Shown: piece by piece, positions 33,011-42,217 of the stretch | Numbering within the stretch: the stretch's first letter is position 1 | Layout: each line of letters starts with the position of its first letter | Source: Staphylococcus rostri | GTDB lineage: Bacteria > Bacillota > Bacilli > Staphylococcales > Staphylococcaceae | Length of the DNA stretch: 64,000 nucleotides | Assembly: GCF_002902145.1 (NCBI RefSeq) | Contig: NZ_PPRF01000032.1 | Location: 1 to 64,000, forward strand | Direction: 5' to 3' | The notes under the pieces: model-generated | Told to the model about the DNA's origin: nothing | The model's database searches: none | Seen by the model: the letters and a program-made list of their open reading frames with translations, nothing else | Program-made: the position numbers and the translations under genes

Positions 33011-33445
33011 TTAACAGTGTGTATCAAACGCCTCTTTGATATCCATTGCTAAATCATTAATATCTCTGCCTTCAATATGCTCACGTGGTGTGAAGTGTAC
33101 AAGTTGTTGTCCTTTAAAAAGTGCAAATGATGGACTTGAAGGTACTTGTTGAATATAGTTGCGCATTGTTTCAGTCGCTTCTTTATCTTGGCCAGCAAAA
33201 ACAGTCACTTTATGGTCTGGCTTTTTGTCGTTTTGTTCAGCAACAGCAACGGCGGCTGGACGTGCTAAGCCTGCCGCACATCCGCAAGTTGAGTTAATAA
33301 CAACAAATGTCGTTTCGTCGTCATGACGTCCGTCCATATATTCAGTTACAGCTTCTGATGTTTCTAAGCTTATAAAACCATTTTGTGTTAATTCACCGCG
33401 CATTTGTGCTGCTAATTCTTTCATATATGCATCATAAGCATTCAT
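33011..33445 (-). CDS. Bacilliredoxin (BrxA/BrxB family, YphP-like)
   Basis: A 144-residue thioredoxin-fold protein with the CGC motif in [13 protein letters not shown] near residue 54 that defines bacilliredoxins. They remove bacillithiol from oxidised protein cysteines. The bacillithiol synthesis gene bshA lies in this same window at 57.6-58.8 kb, consistent with use of the thiol. Two Brx paralogues exist in staphylococci; which one this is I cannot settle from sequence alone. It has its own terminator. Confidence 0.88.
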   Translation of the reverse strand: MNAYDAYMKELAAQMRGELTQNGFISLETSEAVTEYMDGRHDDETTFVVINSTCGCAAGLARPAAVAVAEQNDKKPDHKVTVFAGQDKEATETMRNYIQQVPSSPSFALFKGQQLVHFTPREHIEGRDINDLAMDIKEAFDTHC

Positions 33446-33502
33446 GAGTGATTCGCTCCTTTGTATTCATGTTTGTGTATTCTTGAGTCATTATAACATC
33501 AT

Positions 33503-34621
33503 TTAGCGCGTACGATTTGCAATTTGTTTCCAAACTGAACCTAACGCTGCTTCACCTTGTTCGATACGTGTGATGGCCATTTCAATTTGCATGCGTACTT
33601 CATATGCTGAATCGTCTTGATGTGCCTTCAAAGCAGCCAACTGTTCAGGACCGCCTTCATCGAATAAGAACATCGCCGCACGCCAACGGACAATTTTATG
33701 CGGGTCATCTAGCGCGCGTGACATCTCAGGCAACGCTTCTGCATAACCTAGGTCGCTCAGCGCATCGCCAGCTGCACGCCTCACTGCCGGACTTTTGTCT
33801 TTCAGGCCTTCATACAAGTATGGCAAAGTGTCCTTACTTTCAATCATACTCAATAGTACGATGGCTTCACGTCGCAATTGTACTTTTTCTTCTCGTAAAG
33901 CATATGCCAACAATGGATAGTCATCTTCAGTTGGTTTTGGAAAAGCTGTAAGCATTCGTAAGCGTGCCTTCCAATCATCTGCTTGTTGGTATGTGTCTAA
34001 AGTAACGTGTTGGTATTGTTTTTGTGGTATATGTGCTGATGTTGTTTGTTGTGCGCGTTCAACGAGTTGTTGTAGCTCACTTTCTGGATAAAGTGCATTT
34101 ACTTGTTCTTCCACTTCATCCATGACTTCATCAAGCGATCCGTATCGAATACCTAAAGTATGCCATTTTCTTAAAAATACGACATTATCACCTGGTAATT
34201 GTGCAGCTGTCATAGCTTCCACAAAGCGATCATGTAGCTGACGACGTACTTCTTCAGTAGGTGTTGTTAATTTAATTTGGTAAGGAATCTCTTTAAATTT
34301 AAGTATTTCAGCTTTAATTTCCCCAAAATGTGTGTGGGCTTCAGCATTTTGTGATGTATCAACTTCTTCGCCATTAAGTGTTGCGGTAATTCGTGGCAAC
34401 ACATCTTCCCAGTCCGCTTTCGGCATTTTATCAACAGCTAAAAAGTCTAAAACATAAAAAATAGATTTTACGCCTTCAACTGCCAACAAATGATTAATAA
34501 ACGTCGGTTGTGATTCGTTGATTTCTGTGTAAGTGGTTGATTGATTATCTTCACGCTTTTCCGAAATAACGATTTTCATCGTATTCGGGCTTGGCGTTGG
34601 TTCAATTTTAATAATTTCCAT
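33503..34621 (-). CDS. cvfC: Conserved virulence factor C homologue
   Basis: A 372-residue protein. The N terminus (1-85) is NifU-N-like, beginning [19 protein letters not shown]. The C-terminal half (about 215-370) has HEAT-type repeats such as [20 protein letters not shown] and [19 protein letters not shown]. In S. aureus CvfC affects virulence and hemolysin output; the mechanism is unclear. I start it at ATG 34621 because homology begins there; the 30 upstream codons overlap the neighbouring gene and look non-coding. Confidence 0.88.
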   Translation of the reverse strand: MEIIKIEPTPSPNTMKIVISEKREDNQSTTYTEINESQPTFINHLLAVEGVKSIFYVLDFLAVDKMPKADWEDVLPRITATLNGEEVDTSQNAEAHTHFGEIKAEILKFKEIPYQIKLTTPTEEVRRQLHDRFVEAMTAAQLPGDNVVFLRKWHTLGIRYGSLDEVMDEVEEQVNALYPESELQQLVERAQQTTSAHIPQKQYQHVTLDTYQQADDWKARLRMLTAFPKPTEDDYPLLAYALREEKVQLRREAIVLLSMIESKDTLPYLYEGLKDKSPAVRRAAGDALSDLGYAEALPEMSRALDDPHKIVRWRAAMFLFDEGGPEQLAALKAHQDDSAYEVRMQIEMAITRIEQGEAALGSVWKQIANRTR

Positions 34622-34650
34622 AATGCATTTTACCCCCGTTGTGCAATACG

Positions 34651-34836
34651 TTATTGCAACTGCTTCCCTAAGGCTTGGATACGTTGACCAATCGAGCATG
34701 AATGGATACAAAAATGATGTGCAGCTGTTTTGCTTTCTTCTTTTCTTAAATGAGACTTAATTAAACATTGAGAACAATAGTCTGCCATCAATGAATCAAT
34801 CGTTGCAATCGCCACTCTTTTTTCTTCAGTTAACAT
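34651..34836 (-). CDS. Small zinc-finger protein (zf-C2HCIx2C type)
   Basis: A 61-residue protein with CSQC near residue 22, HHFCIHSC near 40, and no other domain. This Cys/His pattern is that of the family named for C2HCIx2C and suggests one bound zinc. Function unknown. The ATG at 34836 follows AGAGGTGACAGAT; an in-frame ATG 13 codons upstream lacks a site. cvfC starts 30 bases after its stop, so they form a small operon divergent from the preQ1 riboswitch gene. Confidence 0.8.
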   Translation of the reverse strand: MLTEEKRVAIATIDSLMADYCSQCLIKSHLRKEESKTAAHHFCIHSCSIGQRIQALGKQLQ

Positions 34837-34968
34837 ATCTGTCACCTCTCTTTGATAGATTACATAAACATACATAATGGTAACATGATTTGACGTCGTG
34901 TTGAAATGTTTGACTCGATTTAATGTTGAATTTTTAATTTTGTTGTTCTATGATAGATAAGTTGTTAA

Positions 34969-35010
34969 ACAGCGGTTTCTAAACACCCGCATTATCAAAA
35001 TTTAGGAGGA
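34969..35010 (+). promoter_or_regulatory. preQ1-I riboswitch
   Basis: CAGCGGTTTCTAAACACCCG is followed by GCATTATCAAAA and TTTAGGAGGA, the compact class I layout. The stem GCGG/CCGC closes a loop containing CTAAA. That loop can pair with TTTAG at the 3' end, giving the H-type pseudoknot with an A-rich tail. The 3' strand is the ribosome binding site of the next gene, so preQ1 binding would hide GGAGG and block translation. Confidence 0.85.
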
Positions 35011-35015
35011 TTTTT

Positions 35016-35717
35016 ATGTATAATGAATTTGTAGGCGTTATCGCCTTTTTAGTTACCTTCGTCATGATGGTATTGATGTTTCGCTTTTTCGGAAAGCAAG
35101 GTTTGTATGCATGGGTTGCTATGGGTACGATTATTGCGAACATTCAAGTATTAAAAACAGTAGATATTTTTACAATTTCTGCAACGTTAGGAAATGTGAT
35201 GTTCGCATCAATTTATTTAGCGACAGATATTTTGAATGATATTTATGGTAGAAAAGTTGCAAAAAAAGCTGTATGGCTTGGTTTTACATCAACACTTGTC
35301 ATGATCATTGTGATGCAAGTGTCATTAGCTTTTACACCGAGTGAAGCGGATATCGCACAAGACGCGTTGAAGACGATTTTTGATGTCATTCCCCGTATTG
35401 CGATTGCATCAATTGTAGCGTATATTATCGGTCAACATATTGATGTCTTTATCTTCAATGCCATTAAGAAAGTATTCACTTCAGATCGTACGTTCTTTAT
35501 TCGGGCATATGGAAGTACGACATTGAGTTCGATTATTGATACTGCCCTATTCGTATTAATCGCATTTTATGGTGGGCCACTACCAAATAATGTCATTTTA
35601 GAAATATTCATTACGACATATTTATTAAAATTAGTTTCAACAATTTTCAATGTGCTGTTCGGATATTGGGCGAAATCAATGTATAAACGTGGCAAAGTCA
35701 ATGATGACGATATTTAA
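35016..35717 (+). CDS. Queuosine precursor transporter (YhhQ/VUT family)
   Basis: A 233-residue membrane protein with about six to seven segments and the family motif ATDILNDIYGRKVAKKAVWLG (part) near residues 69-85. YhhQ-family proteins bring 7-cyano- or 7-aminomethyl-7-deazaguanine into the cell for tRNA queuosine. The preQ1 riboswitch immediately upstream supports this assignment directly. No queuosine synthesis genes are nearby. GGAGG is 7 bases before the ATG and lies within the riboswitch. Confidence 0.9.
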   Translation: MYNEFVGVIAFLVTFVMMVLMFRFFGKQGLYAWVAMGTIIANIQVLKTVDIFTISATLGNVMFASIYLATDILNDIYGRKVAKKAVWLGFTSTLVMIIVMQVSLAFTPSEADIAQDALKTIFDVIPRIAIASIVAYIIGQHIDVFIFNAIKKVFTSDRTFFIRAYGSTTLSSIIDTALFVLIAFYGGPLPNNVILEIFITTYLLKLVSTIFNVLFGYWAKSMYKRGKVNDDDI

Positions 35718-35732
35718 GAAATAATACTAAAA

Positions 35733-35799
35733 GGTAGCTATAGAAAGTTATGAATGACAGAGAAATGTGATTCAGACTTGTTTAGCTGCCTTTTTTTAT
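35733..35799 (+). terminator. Possible terminator after the transporter gene
   Basis: GGTAGCT pairs with AGCTGCC across a 46-base interval, followed by a run of seven T. The long loop makes it a weaker candidate than the others in the window. Confidence 0.45.
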
Positions 35800-35818
35800 A
35801 TGTAAGGAGTAGCATATA

Positions 35819-36211
35819 ATGGCAAAAATTTACTTTGATGCAGCGACGAAAGGAAACCCTGGATTAAGTGCGTGTGGTGTTGTTATTGTAGATGAAACAA
35901 CGCGTCATACGTATACACAAGTTTTAGGAGAAATGGATAATCATAGCGCAGAATGGGAAGCGCTGATTTACGCCTTACAACAAGCAATACAGTTACAAGT
36001 ACCTAATGCATTGATTTACACAGATTCACAATTAATAGAAGATGCGGTCAACCGCAATTTTGTCAAAAACAAACATTTTAAGCCGTATTTAGAACAGTTC
36101 AATCAACAGGCAGAGATGTTTGAATTATGTTTTGTAAAATGGGTACCGCGCGGACAAAATAAAGAAGCAAATCAGTTGGCGCAACAAACGCTTTATCAGG
36201 CAACGAAATAG
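35819..36211 (+). CDS. RNase H-like protein (RVT_3 type)
   Basis: A 130-residue protein with the RNase H fold. The first two-metal acidic residues are present: D7 in YFDAATKGNPG, E45 or E47 in HSAEWEAL, and D69 in IYTDSQL. The fourth position, normally AD in N-x-x-A-D, reads NKEANQLA, so the last aspartate is asparagine. Activity may therefore be altered. Proteins of this short type exist beside the true RNases HII/HIII of staphylococci and their role is unclear. GTAAGGAGTAGC precedes the ATG. A strong terminator follows. Confidence 0.82.
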   Translation: MAKIYFDAATKGNPGLSACGVVIVDETTRHTYTQVLGEMDNHSAEWEALIYALQQAIQLQVPNALIYTDSQLIEDAVNRNFVKNKHFKPYLEQFNQQAEMFELCFVKWVPRGQNKEANQLAQQTLYQATK

Positions 36212-36216
36212 TATGT

Positions 36217-36268
36217 AAAAAGAGACGGCACACGTTCATTGGATATGGAACGCATGTCGTCTCTTTTG
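36217..36268 (+). terminator. Terminator after the RNase H-like gene
   Basis: AAAAAGAGACGGCA pairs with TGTCGTCTCTTTT, with an inner GTTC/GAAC stem. It begins 6 bases beyond the stop codon. Confidence 0.85.
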
Positions 36269-36355
36269 CTTATTGCTCGGTTCTTAATTATGTCTTTTAC
36301 AATTACTGTACTATCGTTTCTTGATTGCTCGCTTGCCAAGGCGTTTCACTTCAAC

Positions 36356-36482
36356 TAATTTTGGGAGCACTACAGAAATCTAATGTTTTAACAAAGATTT
36401 CGTTGTAGTGCCCCAGCAAGGCTGAGTAGATGTGTGAGAAGTCAAAGGGTGTAGTCAGACATCACTTAGCTACTGCCAGCTT
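36356..36482. repeat. Dispersed intergenic repeat, copy F (inner module only)
   Basis: This is the second module of copy B standing alone: GGGAGCACTACAGAAATCTAA, AAAGATTTCGTTGTAGTGCC, GAGTAGATGTGTGAGAAG, then AGCTACTGCC. The CACTACAGAAATCT and AGATTTCGTTGTAGTG arms can form a long hairpin. It lies in a 520-base gap between the RNase H-like gene and the exonuclease. The remainder of the gap (36483-36674) shows no gene. Confidence 0.72.
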
Positions 36483-36674
36483 TGTATTTGTACTTTTAAA
36501 GCTTATCTTAATTATGGATTTTCCGTTAGGCTTGTTGCCATAGGCGTCTCGCAATCGAAACGATCTAAGCGTTAGTTTAAAAGTTATACACCCTATCTTA
36601 GAATCTACAAAACGGTGTTTGGTGTGTATTTACACAACGCTTTTAATTAAATTTAAATTGTTTTCTTATGTATT

Positions 36675-36714
36675 AAAAAAGGCGGAATGGCTTAATTGTG
36701 CCATCCCGCCTTTT
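36675..36714. terminator. Terminator after the 5'-3' exonuclease gene
   Basis: AAAAAAGGCGGAATGGC pairs with GCCATCCCGCCTTTT, with flanking A and T runs. It serves the minus-strand exonuclease operon and could also stop plus-strand readthrough. Confidence 0.85.
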
Positions 36715-36732
36715 AAGGCTATAGAATACGAT

Positions 36733-37614
36733 TTATAACGATAGAATATATTTTTTTGCGACGCGTAGTTCGTGTTGATCACATACATTTAAAATATGTG
36801 CATAGTCAGGTGTAAATGCCATTTGTTGCCATATGTTGCTTGTATCGATTGGTGCGTCACAGACGATTTCGGCAAGTCGTTTTGAACATATTAAGTTGTC
36901 CATATCGGCATTAATTTTCTTCTGCTGACCGGCTGTGAGTGATGTGATATTTGAAATAACATTTTCAACAGAACCGTATTGTTGAATGAGCTTGATGGCT
37001 GTTTTTTCGCCGATGCCTTTAACGCCTGGATATCCGTCAGCACTATCGCCCATAAATGCTTTGACATCAATGAGTTGCTTAGGTGCTAGACCATAATGTT
37101 CACGGAAAGCAGCGGCATCAAATTTTAAATACTCGCTAAAGCCCTTTTTAACGAGCCAAATATGAATGTTATCTGCAGTACATTGGAGTAAATCACGATC
37201 TCCTGTAACAACGTATACATGCGCGTCTGTATCATGTGCACTTTGCGTTGCGAGTGTACCGATTACATCATCAGCTTCATAATTAGGCAGTCCAATATTA
37301 AAGAAACCGAGTTCTTGTGAAATTTGTTGAACGTGTCCAAATTGAGGGACTAACGCTTCGGGTGGCTCGGGACGGTTTTGTTTATAACCTTCAAACATAT
37401 CATTGCGAAATGTTGATTTCCCCATATCCCAGCAAATTGCCAAATGCGTTGGCTGAATGTCAGCGACTGCACGTAATACATGACGTACAAATCCTTGCGT
37501 CCCGTTTGTAGGAATCCCTTGCGATGTCATCATAAAGTTTTTGTGAACACTTGTAGCATAGAAATGTCGGAATAACAGTGCCATGCCGTCTATTAATAAG
37601 ATGCGTTTAGTCAT
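36733..37614 (-). CDS. 5'-3' exonuclease (FEN family, YpcP-like)
   Basis: A 293-residue stand-alone homologue of the DNA polymerase I 5' nuclease domain. Acidic metal sites are visible: LLIDGMALLFR near residue 6, NYEADDVIGTLA near 112, VVTGDRDLLQ near 134, and FMGDSADGYPGVKGIGEKTA near 186 (helix-hairpin-helix). It would remove RNA primers or flaps. It follows the dynamin-like gene by 12 bases. The same pair occurs in S. aureus. Confidence 0.9.
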   Translation of the reverse strand: MTKRILLIDGMALLFRHFYATSVHKNFMMTSQGIPTNGTQGFVRHVLRAVADIQPTHLAICWDMGKSTFRNDMFEGYKQNRPEPPEALVPQFGHVQQISQELGFFNIGLPNYEADDVIGTLATQSAHDTDAHVYVVTGDRDLLQCTADNIHIWLVKKGFSEYLKFDAAAFREHYGLAPKQLIDVKAFMGDSADGYPGVKGIGEKTAIKLIQQYGSVENVISNITSLTAGQQKKINADMDNLICSKRLAEIVCDAPIDTSNIWQQMAFTPDYAHILNVCDQHELRVAKKYILSL

Positions 37615-37626
37615 AATGTTTATCCT

Positions 37627-40600
37627 TTAATTCAAGATTTGTTTGAGTTTTGGTAATGCTTCTTGTAATGCTTTCAGCTGCGTTTGGTCCATCTCGAATG
37701 CCAATAATTTTTCAATTTCTTGTTGGGCATCTTGTTCGAGTGTATTCAGCTTTTGTTGTGCTTGTGTTGTTAACTCTTCAGCGTACGTATCAAGTGCTGT
37801 TTTCAATTGTTCCAGACACGGTTGTAATTGTTCGACAGTCATCTCTTTAATTGCAGTTTGTACTTGTTGTTGCTGCTTTGGCTGTAAAATTGCCTTTTTC
37901 GTTAATTGTTTAGGCAATGCGTTCACGAATGACGCTAAGTCCAAATGCATATAAGCTGTGTCAATATTGTCAACTGTGATATGTGTATCAGGCTGTACAA
38001 TCACATGATGTTGTGCCATTTCGGTCACTACGGGTGCCAGTTGATGTGCCAATTGTGTTTCAAAATGCTTTTTCATACGATTGACAAGTAATGTTTGTTC
38101 TAAATACAATTTTTGATGAATTTGATCAAGATATGTTTTAGCAGCATGACGCTTAGCGACTTTAAAGTCATCGTCATGTGTCATTTGCGTATTAAATACA
38201 GATTTTACGTCATCTTGTAACTGAATACTAAGTCGTTCGTTTAAGTAATACAATTGGTCATCACGTTCACTACGATATTGTTGCTGTACAGCGTTCATGA
38301 GTTGTTCAGGAAAGACACGTGTCTTTTTATAGCGTTGTAAATAGGCATGATTTTGTTCGATTTGTTGCGCGTTATTTTCAACATCTGTGACCATTGACTC
38401 AAGTGATTGTGTAATCGCTTCTAACTGATGCATAATTTGCTTTTCAAGTACTTGTTTTGACTCTATATCAGCAAATGTTTGAATAGCTGTATGGAGTTGG
38501 TCCACCCCAGAGTCACCAACGCGCAATGCTTCACGGCTTGACACATCAAAGATTTCACAATGCATGCCAACTTGTGCAAGTGCGTCTTTCGTGTAGTCAT
38601 GTACCGCCACAAGATCTTCCTCTGTCTCCGCTAGGTCCGTCGCATTAATAACCATCTTGAATGCTTGGTTTTCAATCAATTGATTCATGTCTTTCATATG
38701 TTCGATAAATGCTTTGTCATTATCTGTAAAGGCATGGTTGAAATAACTCACATATAAAATTAAATCAGCAGTGGCCAATATTTTTTCAGTTTCATTCGTA
38801 TGACGTTGGTTGTTTGAATAAAGTCCGAGTGAATCGACAATAATTTTATCTTTCAACCACTCGTGTTCAAGTTGTAAATGAACCGTTTTGACAAATGTCG
38901 CATATTCATCTTCAGCACTCCACTTTCGAAGTTCATCTTGCGGAATATCCAAATCATAACCGTCTGCAGTAAGTGATTCATATAGTGCGTAATTTTTTTC
39001 AATGGCTTCAATAAAGGCAAGTCTGTTTTTATCAATACGCCCTTTTAAATCTTGTAAGTCTTGTGCCAAAAAGTCGGCAATTGAGTCAAAATGATAGTCA
39101 ACTGTTTCAACAACATCATTCAGTTCATCGAGCAACATCTCTTGTGTTTTGAATGTCACGGAATTGCGATTGCCGTATGAAATTTCAGTTGTCGCAGCAG
39201 TCGTTGGATTTGGTGAACTTACTAAATATTGGTCGCCAAGTAATGCGTTGATTAGGCTGCTTTTACCCGCGCTGAATGTACCAAACACCCCGATTTTAAT
39301 AACTTGATTGTCTAAACGTTGTAATGTGTTTCGCATATTATTTACTTGTGCATCATATAGCGACAGATCAGATAACGTAGCAAGTGCTTGTTCAATATGT
39401 TCACGTTGCGACTGCTGATTTTCAGATTCAGTTAATGTTTGTTCAGTGATGTTCCCTGTGTTTTCAACTGTTGAATCTGAAGGTGTATACGTCATCTTTG
39501 TACGGTCAATTAATTTGTCGAGTGAATCATCGAGATGAATGTAATAATGTTGATAATTTTCCGTGTCTAAAGATGTTTTTAACGCACGTAATGTATGATA
39601 ACGTTCATAGACATCCGTCTCATCGTCGACAGTTACGCCTTCTATCTCGACTCGAACGTTAGCAATAATCTCATCATCAAGTGGTTTTGATTGTTTGAGA
39701 ATATATTGACCAATTTGTTTCATCAATTGTTCAGAAAATGTTAAGACATATTGATTACTAATTTGAACTTGTGTTTGGTATAGGTCTGTTACAAGTGTCG
39801 CTGGTATTTCAATATTTTGATCTAAAATGCGTTCATTTAATGAAGTATCGTCAATAAAACGCGTTAAGAATACCATATCTGCTTGCATCGGCTTAATAAT
39901 TTCTTGTGTCACTTGTGTTTGTAGTGCAGACATAAGTGTAGCAAGACGTTCTTCGCGTGCTTGTTCGATTTTTTTACGCTTATTGAATAAACCGCCTGCT
40001 GAAAAATCTTTGGTCATACTTTCTAAATAATAGCGAATGTGTTCACGCATATCGTGTGACATAATGTACGCATTATCAATGACTGCTTTACGCTTGTCTT
40101 CTAAGTGACGACTGAGTGCATCGGGAGTGCTAATTAATTGCGCTTCATTATGCACAGATTGTTCCTGTAAATGCTTGTCATACGCTGCATCAAACGCATC
40201 TGCTTCAATGTTTAATGCTTCTAAACAACGATCCATTTGTTCAGTTAAATATTGAGATTGATGTTCTTGAATAAACGACACCATACGCGCTACATAGTCA
40301 GCAAGTGGTTCGCGATTGGCATCCTGTTCATGCATATATGCTTTTAACGCTGTAAATTGGTTTTCCGGATGTTCAAATTTCGTGATATAAAATACTTTTT
40401 CTAATGTAATGTCCCAATCCGTTAAAGACTTTGTCACACGTGCTTTAAACGCATCAAACGACAGTTCAGCATCATTATGTTTATCAATTTGGTTAATAAG
40501 AAATGTGACAGGAATGCCCGCTTGATTCAATTGCTTCATAAATTGAAAGTTTAACGCTGATTGGACGTGGTTGTAATCGACTGTATAAAACACCATATTA

Positions 40601-41073
40601 CTCGTATATAAAAAGCGCTCTGTACTGTGACTGTGTGATTTCACGTTAGAATCGACACCTGGTGTGTCTTGGAACGTAAAGCCGTTTCGATAGTCATCAG
40701 ACTGGAAGCGGATATCGATAGACTCAACGTTATAGTTTTCACGGTTCATCTGTTTGACGTCATCATAGGATGCGAGTTCTGTATACTGTTGTCCCTCAAT
40801 ATTAGCGGTAATTCCAGCCGTGTCAGCAACTGTAACTAATGCTGTATTACTCGTCGTTGGAACTGGTGAACTCGGTAAAATGTCTTGACCAATCAAATTG
40901 TTAATGATTGTTGATTTACCGGCAGAAAAGTGTCCGACAAAAGTCATTGTGTAATGTTCTAAATAAACTTTTTTGATGACTTGGTTGATCGTTTCAATAA
41001 ATGATGTATGGTCAGACTTTTCAACTTCTTTTTTCAATTTGTAAAGTATATCTAACTGTTCGATATTATTCAT
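37627..41073 (-). CDS. dynA: Double dynamin-like GTPase (DynA family)
   Basis: A 1148-residue protein made of two fused dynamin-like halves. The first G1 loop is GHFSAGKSTIINNL near residue 47, with switch DTPGVDS near 135. The second is GTFSAGKSSLINAL near 603. Its G3 region reads IIVDSLGLYS rather than DxPG, so GTP hydrolysis by the second half may differ. Long coiled-coil stalks follow each domain, and no membrane segment is seen. Bacillus DynA fuses membranes and protects them against pores and phage. It shares a transcript with the exonuclease. Confidence 0.9.
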   Translation of the reverse strand: MNNIEQLDILYKLKKEVEKSDHTSFIETINQVIKKVYLEHYTMTFVGHFSAGKSTIINNLIGQDILPSSPVPTTSNTALVTVADTAGITANIEGQQYTELASYDDVKQMNRENYNVESIDIRFQSDDYRNGFTFQDTPGVDSNVKSHSHSTERFLYTSNMVFYTVDYNHVQSALNFQFMKQLNQAGIPVTFLINQIDKHNDAELSFDAFKARVTKSLTDWDITLEKVFYITKFEHPENQFTALKAYMHEQDANREPLADYVARMVSFIQEHQSQYLTEQMDRCLEALNIEADAFDAAYDKHLQEQSVHNEAQLISTPDALSRHLEDKRKAVIDNAYIMSHDMREHIRYYLESMTKDFSAGGLFNKRKKIEQAREERLATLMSALQTQVTQEIIKPMQADMVFLTRFIDDTSLNERILDQNIEIPATLVTDLYQTQVQISNQYVLTFSEQLMKQIGQYILKQSKPLDDEIIANVRVEIEGVTVDDETDVYERYHTLRALKTSLDTENYQHYYIHLDDSLDKLIDRTKMTYTPSDSTVENTGNITEQTLTESENQQSQREHIEQALATLSDLSLYDAQVNNMRNTLQRLDNQVIKIGVFGTFSAGKSSLINALLGDQYLVSSPNPTTAATTEISYGNRNSVTFKTQEMLLDELNDVVETVDYHFDSIADFLAQDLQDLKGRIDKNRLAFIEAIEKNYALYESLTADGYDLDIPQDELRKWSAEDEYATFVKTVHLQLEHEWLKDKIIVDSLGLYSNNQRHTNETEKILATADLILYVSYFNHAFTDNDKAFIEHMKDMNQLIENQAFKMVINATDLAETEEDLVAVHDYTKDALAQVGMHCEIFDVSSREALRVGDSGVDQLHTAIQTFADIESKQVLEKQIMHQLEAITQSLESMVTDVENNAQQIEQNHAYLQRYKKTRVFPEQLMNAVQQQYRSERDDQLYYLNERLSIQLQDDVKSVFNTQMTHDDDFKVAKRHAAKTYLDQIHQKLYLEQTLLVNRMKKHFETQLAHQLAPVVTEMAQHHVIVQPDTHITVDNIDTAYMHLDLASFVNALPKQLTKKAILQPKQQQQVQTAIKEMTVEQLQPCLEQLKTALDTYAEELTTQAQQKLNTLEQDAQQEIEKLLAFEMDQTQLKALQEALPKLKQILN

Positions 41074-41215
41074 TATGTAAATTCCCCTTGTTTGTTATGT
41101 TTTAAAAAGCGGTATCCTAATTGCTCTTTTTTATAACATGATTCGTACTTATATGTTATTGTATAGCATTTAAGACAAAGTGAAAATATTAGAGCGCTAA
41201 ATATGTCTACCAAAA

Positions 41216-41248
41216 TAAAAAACTGGTGACCTTGTTTGGATCACCAGC
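41216..41248 (-). terminator. Terminator after rarD
   Basis: Minus strand CTGGTGATCC pairs with GGTCACCAG and runs into TTTTTTATTTTGG. It is 17 bases beyond the rarD stop. Confidence 0.82.
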
Positions 41249-41264
41249 ATATGTTTTAAAATCA

Positions 41265-42182
41265 TTATTCATGAAATGCGATTGGTTTTGGCTTGCGACG
41301 CATTTTGATGATTTGTGAGATGATATAAATTATAATTCCGAACCAAATAAAACAGAATGTAATAAACTGATCTGTGTTGAACGGCTCTTTAAACACGAAA
41401 ATGCCGTTTAGGAAAATTAAAGTCGGTCCTACGTATTGAATAAAGCCGATGAGTGATAATGGTATGCGAACGGCTGCAGCTGAAAATGCGAGTAATGGAA
41501 CGGCCGTTACAACACCTGAGAATAAAAGCCAAAACGTTGCGCTATTCATACCAATGCTGAGTCCGTGTGATTGCCCAACAACAATTAAATAGATCAGTGC
41601 CATTGGTGCCGTTGCAATGGTCTCGATGGTAATACTACTGACAGCACTCATAGGAACGAGCTTTTTCAATAACCCATAAATACCGAATGAAAAAGCTAAA
41701 ATAAGTGAAATAAATGGAAACTCTCCTACTTTAAATGTCATGTAGAGTACACCCATTGTCGCAAAAATAATGGCGCACCATTCAAGTTTATTAAAGCGTT
41801 CTTTAAAAAATATCATTGCAAGTACGATACTGACTAAAGGATTAATATAATAGCCTAAGCTTGTTTGTAGCACATAATTTGCATTGATTGCATAAATAAA
41901 AGTACCCCAGTTAAGTGTTACGACATAGCCAGCAACAATAATAATGAATAGTTTCTTAGGCGTCTTAATAAATTGTTGCAAATCCGACTTAAGTTGCGGT
42001 CCCTGTTTCATTACAGGGATGAGTATCATCATAAATACTAATGACAATACAATGCGATACATCAGTATTTCTGTCGCATCAATTCCTTTGATTAATGCCC
42101 AATATAACGGCAAAATCCCCCACATAACATAAGCGGATAAGGCGTAAAAAATCCCCTTTTGAAATGATGATGAATGATTCAT
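41265..42182 (-). CDS. rarD: EamA/RarD-type membrane transporter
   Basis: A 305-residue protein with about ten membrane segments, two EamA repeats, and the RarD-type start GIFYALSAYVMWGILPLYW near residue 10. RarD was named for a link to chloramphenicol sensitivity; substrates of the family are uncertain. The C terminus is short and basic (MRRKPKP). AAGGGGTGC precedes the ATG. It is transcribed downstream of the methyltransferase gene with a 35-base gap. Confidence 0.85.
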   Translation of the reverse strand: MNHSSSFQKGIFYALSAYVMWGILPLYWALIKGIDATEILMYRIVLSLVFMMILIPVMKQGPQLKSDLQQFIKTPKKLFIIIVAGYVVTLNWGTFIYAINANYVLQTSLGYYINPLVSIVLAMIFFKERFNKLEWCAIIFATMGVLYMTFKVGEFPFISLILAFSFGIYGLLKKLVPMSAVSSITIETIATAPMALIYLIVVGQSHGLSIGMNSATFWLLFSGVVTAVPLLAFSAAAVRIPLSLIGFIQYVGPTLIFLNGIFVFKEPFNTDQFITFCFIWFGIIIYIISQIIKMRRKPKPIAFHE

Positions 42183-42217
42183 TTAAGCACCCCTTTATCT
42201 GTTGGATGACATAAAAA

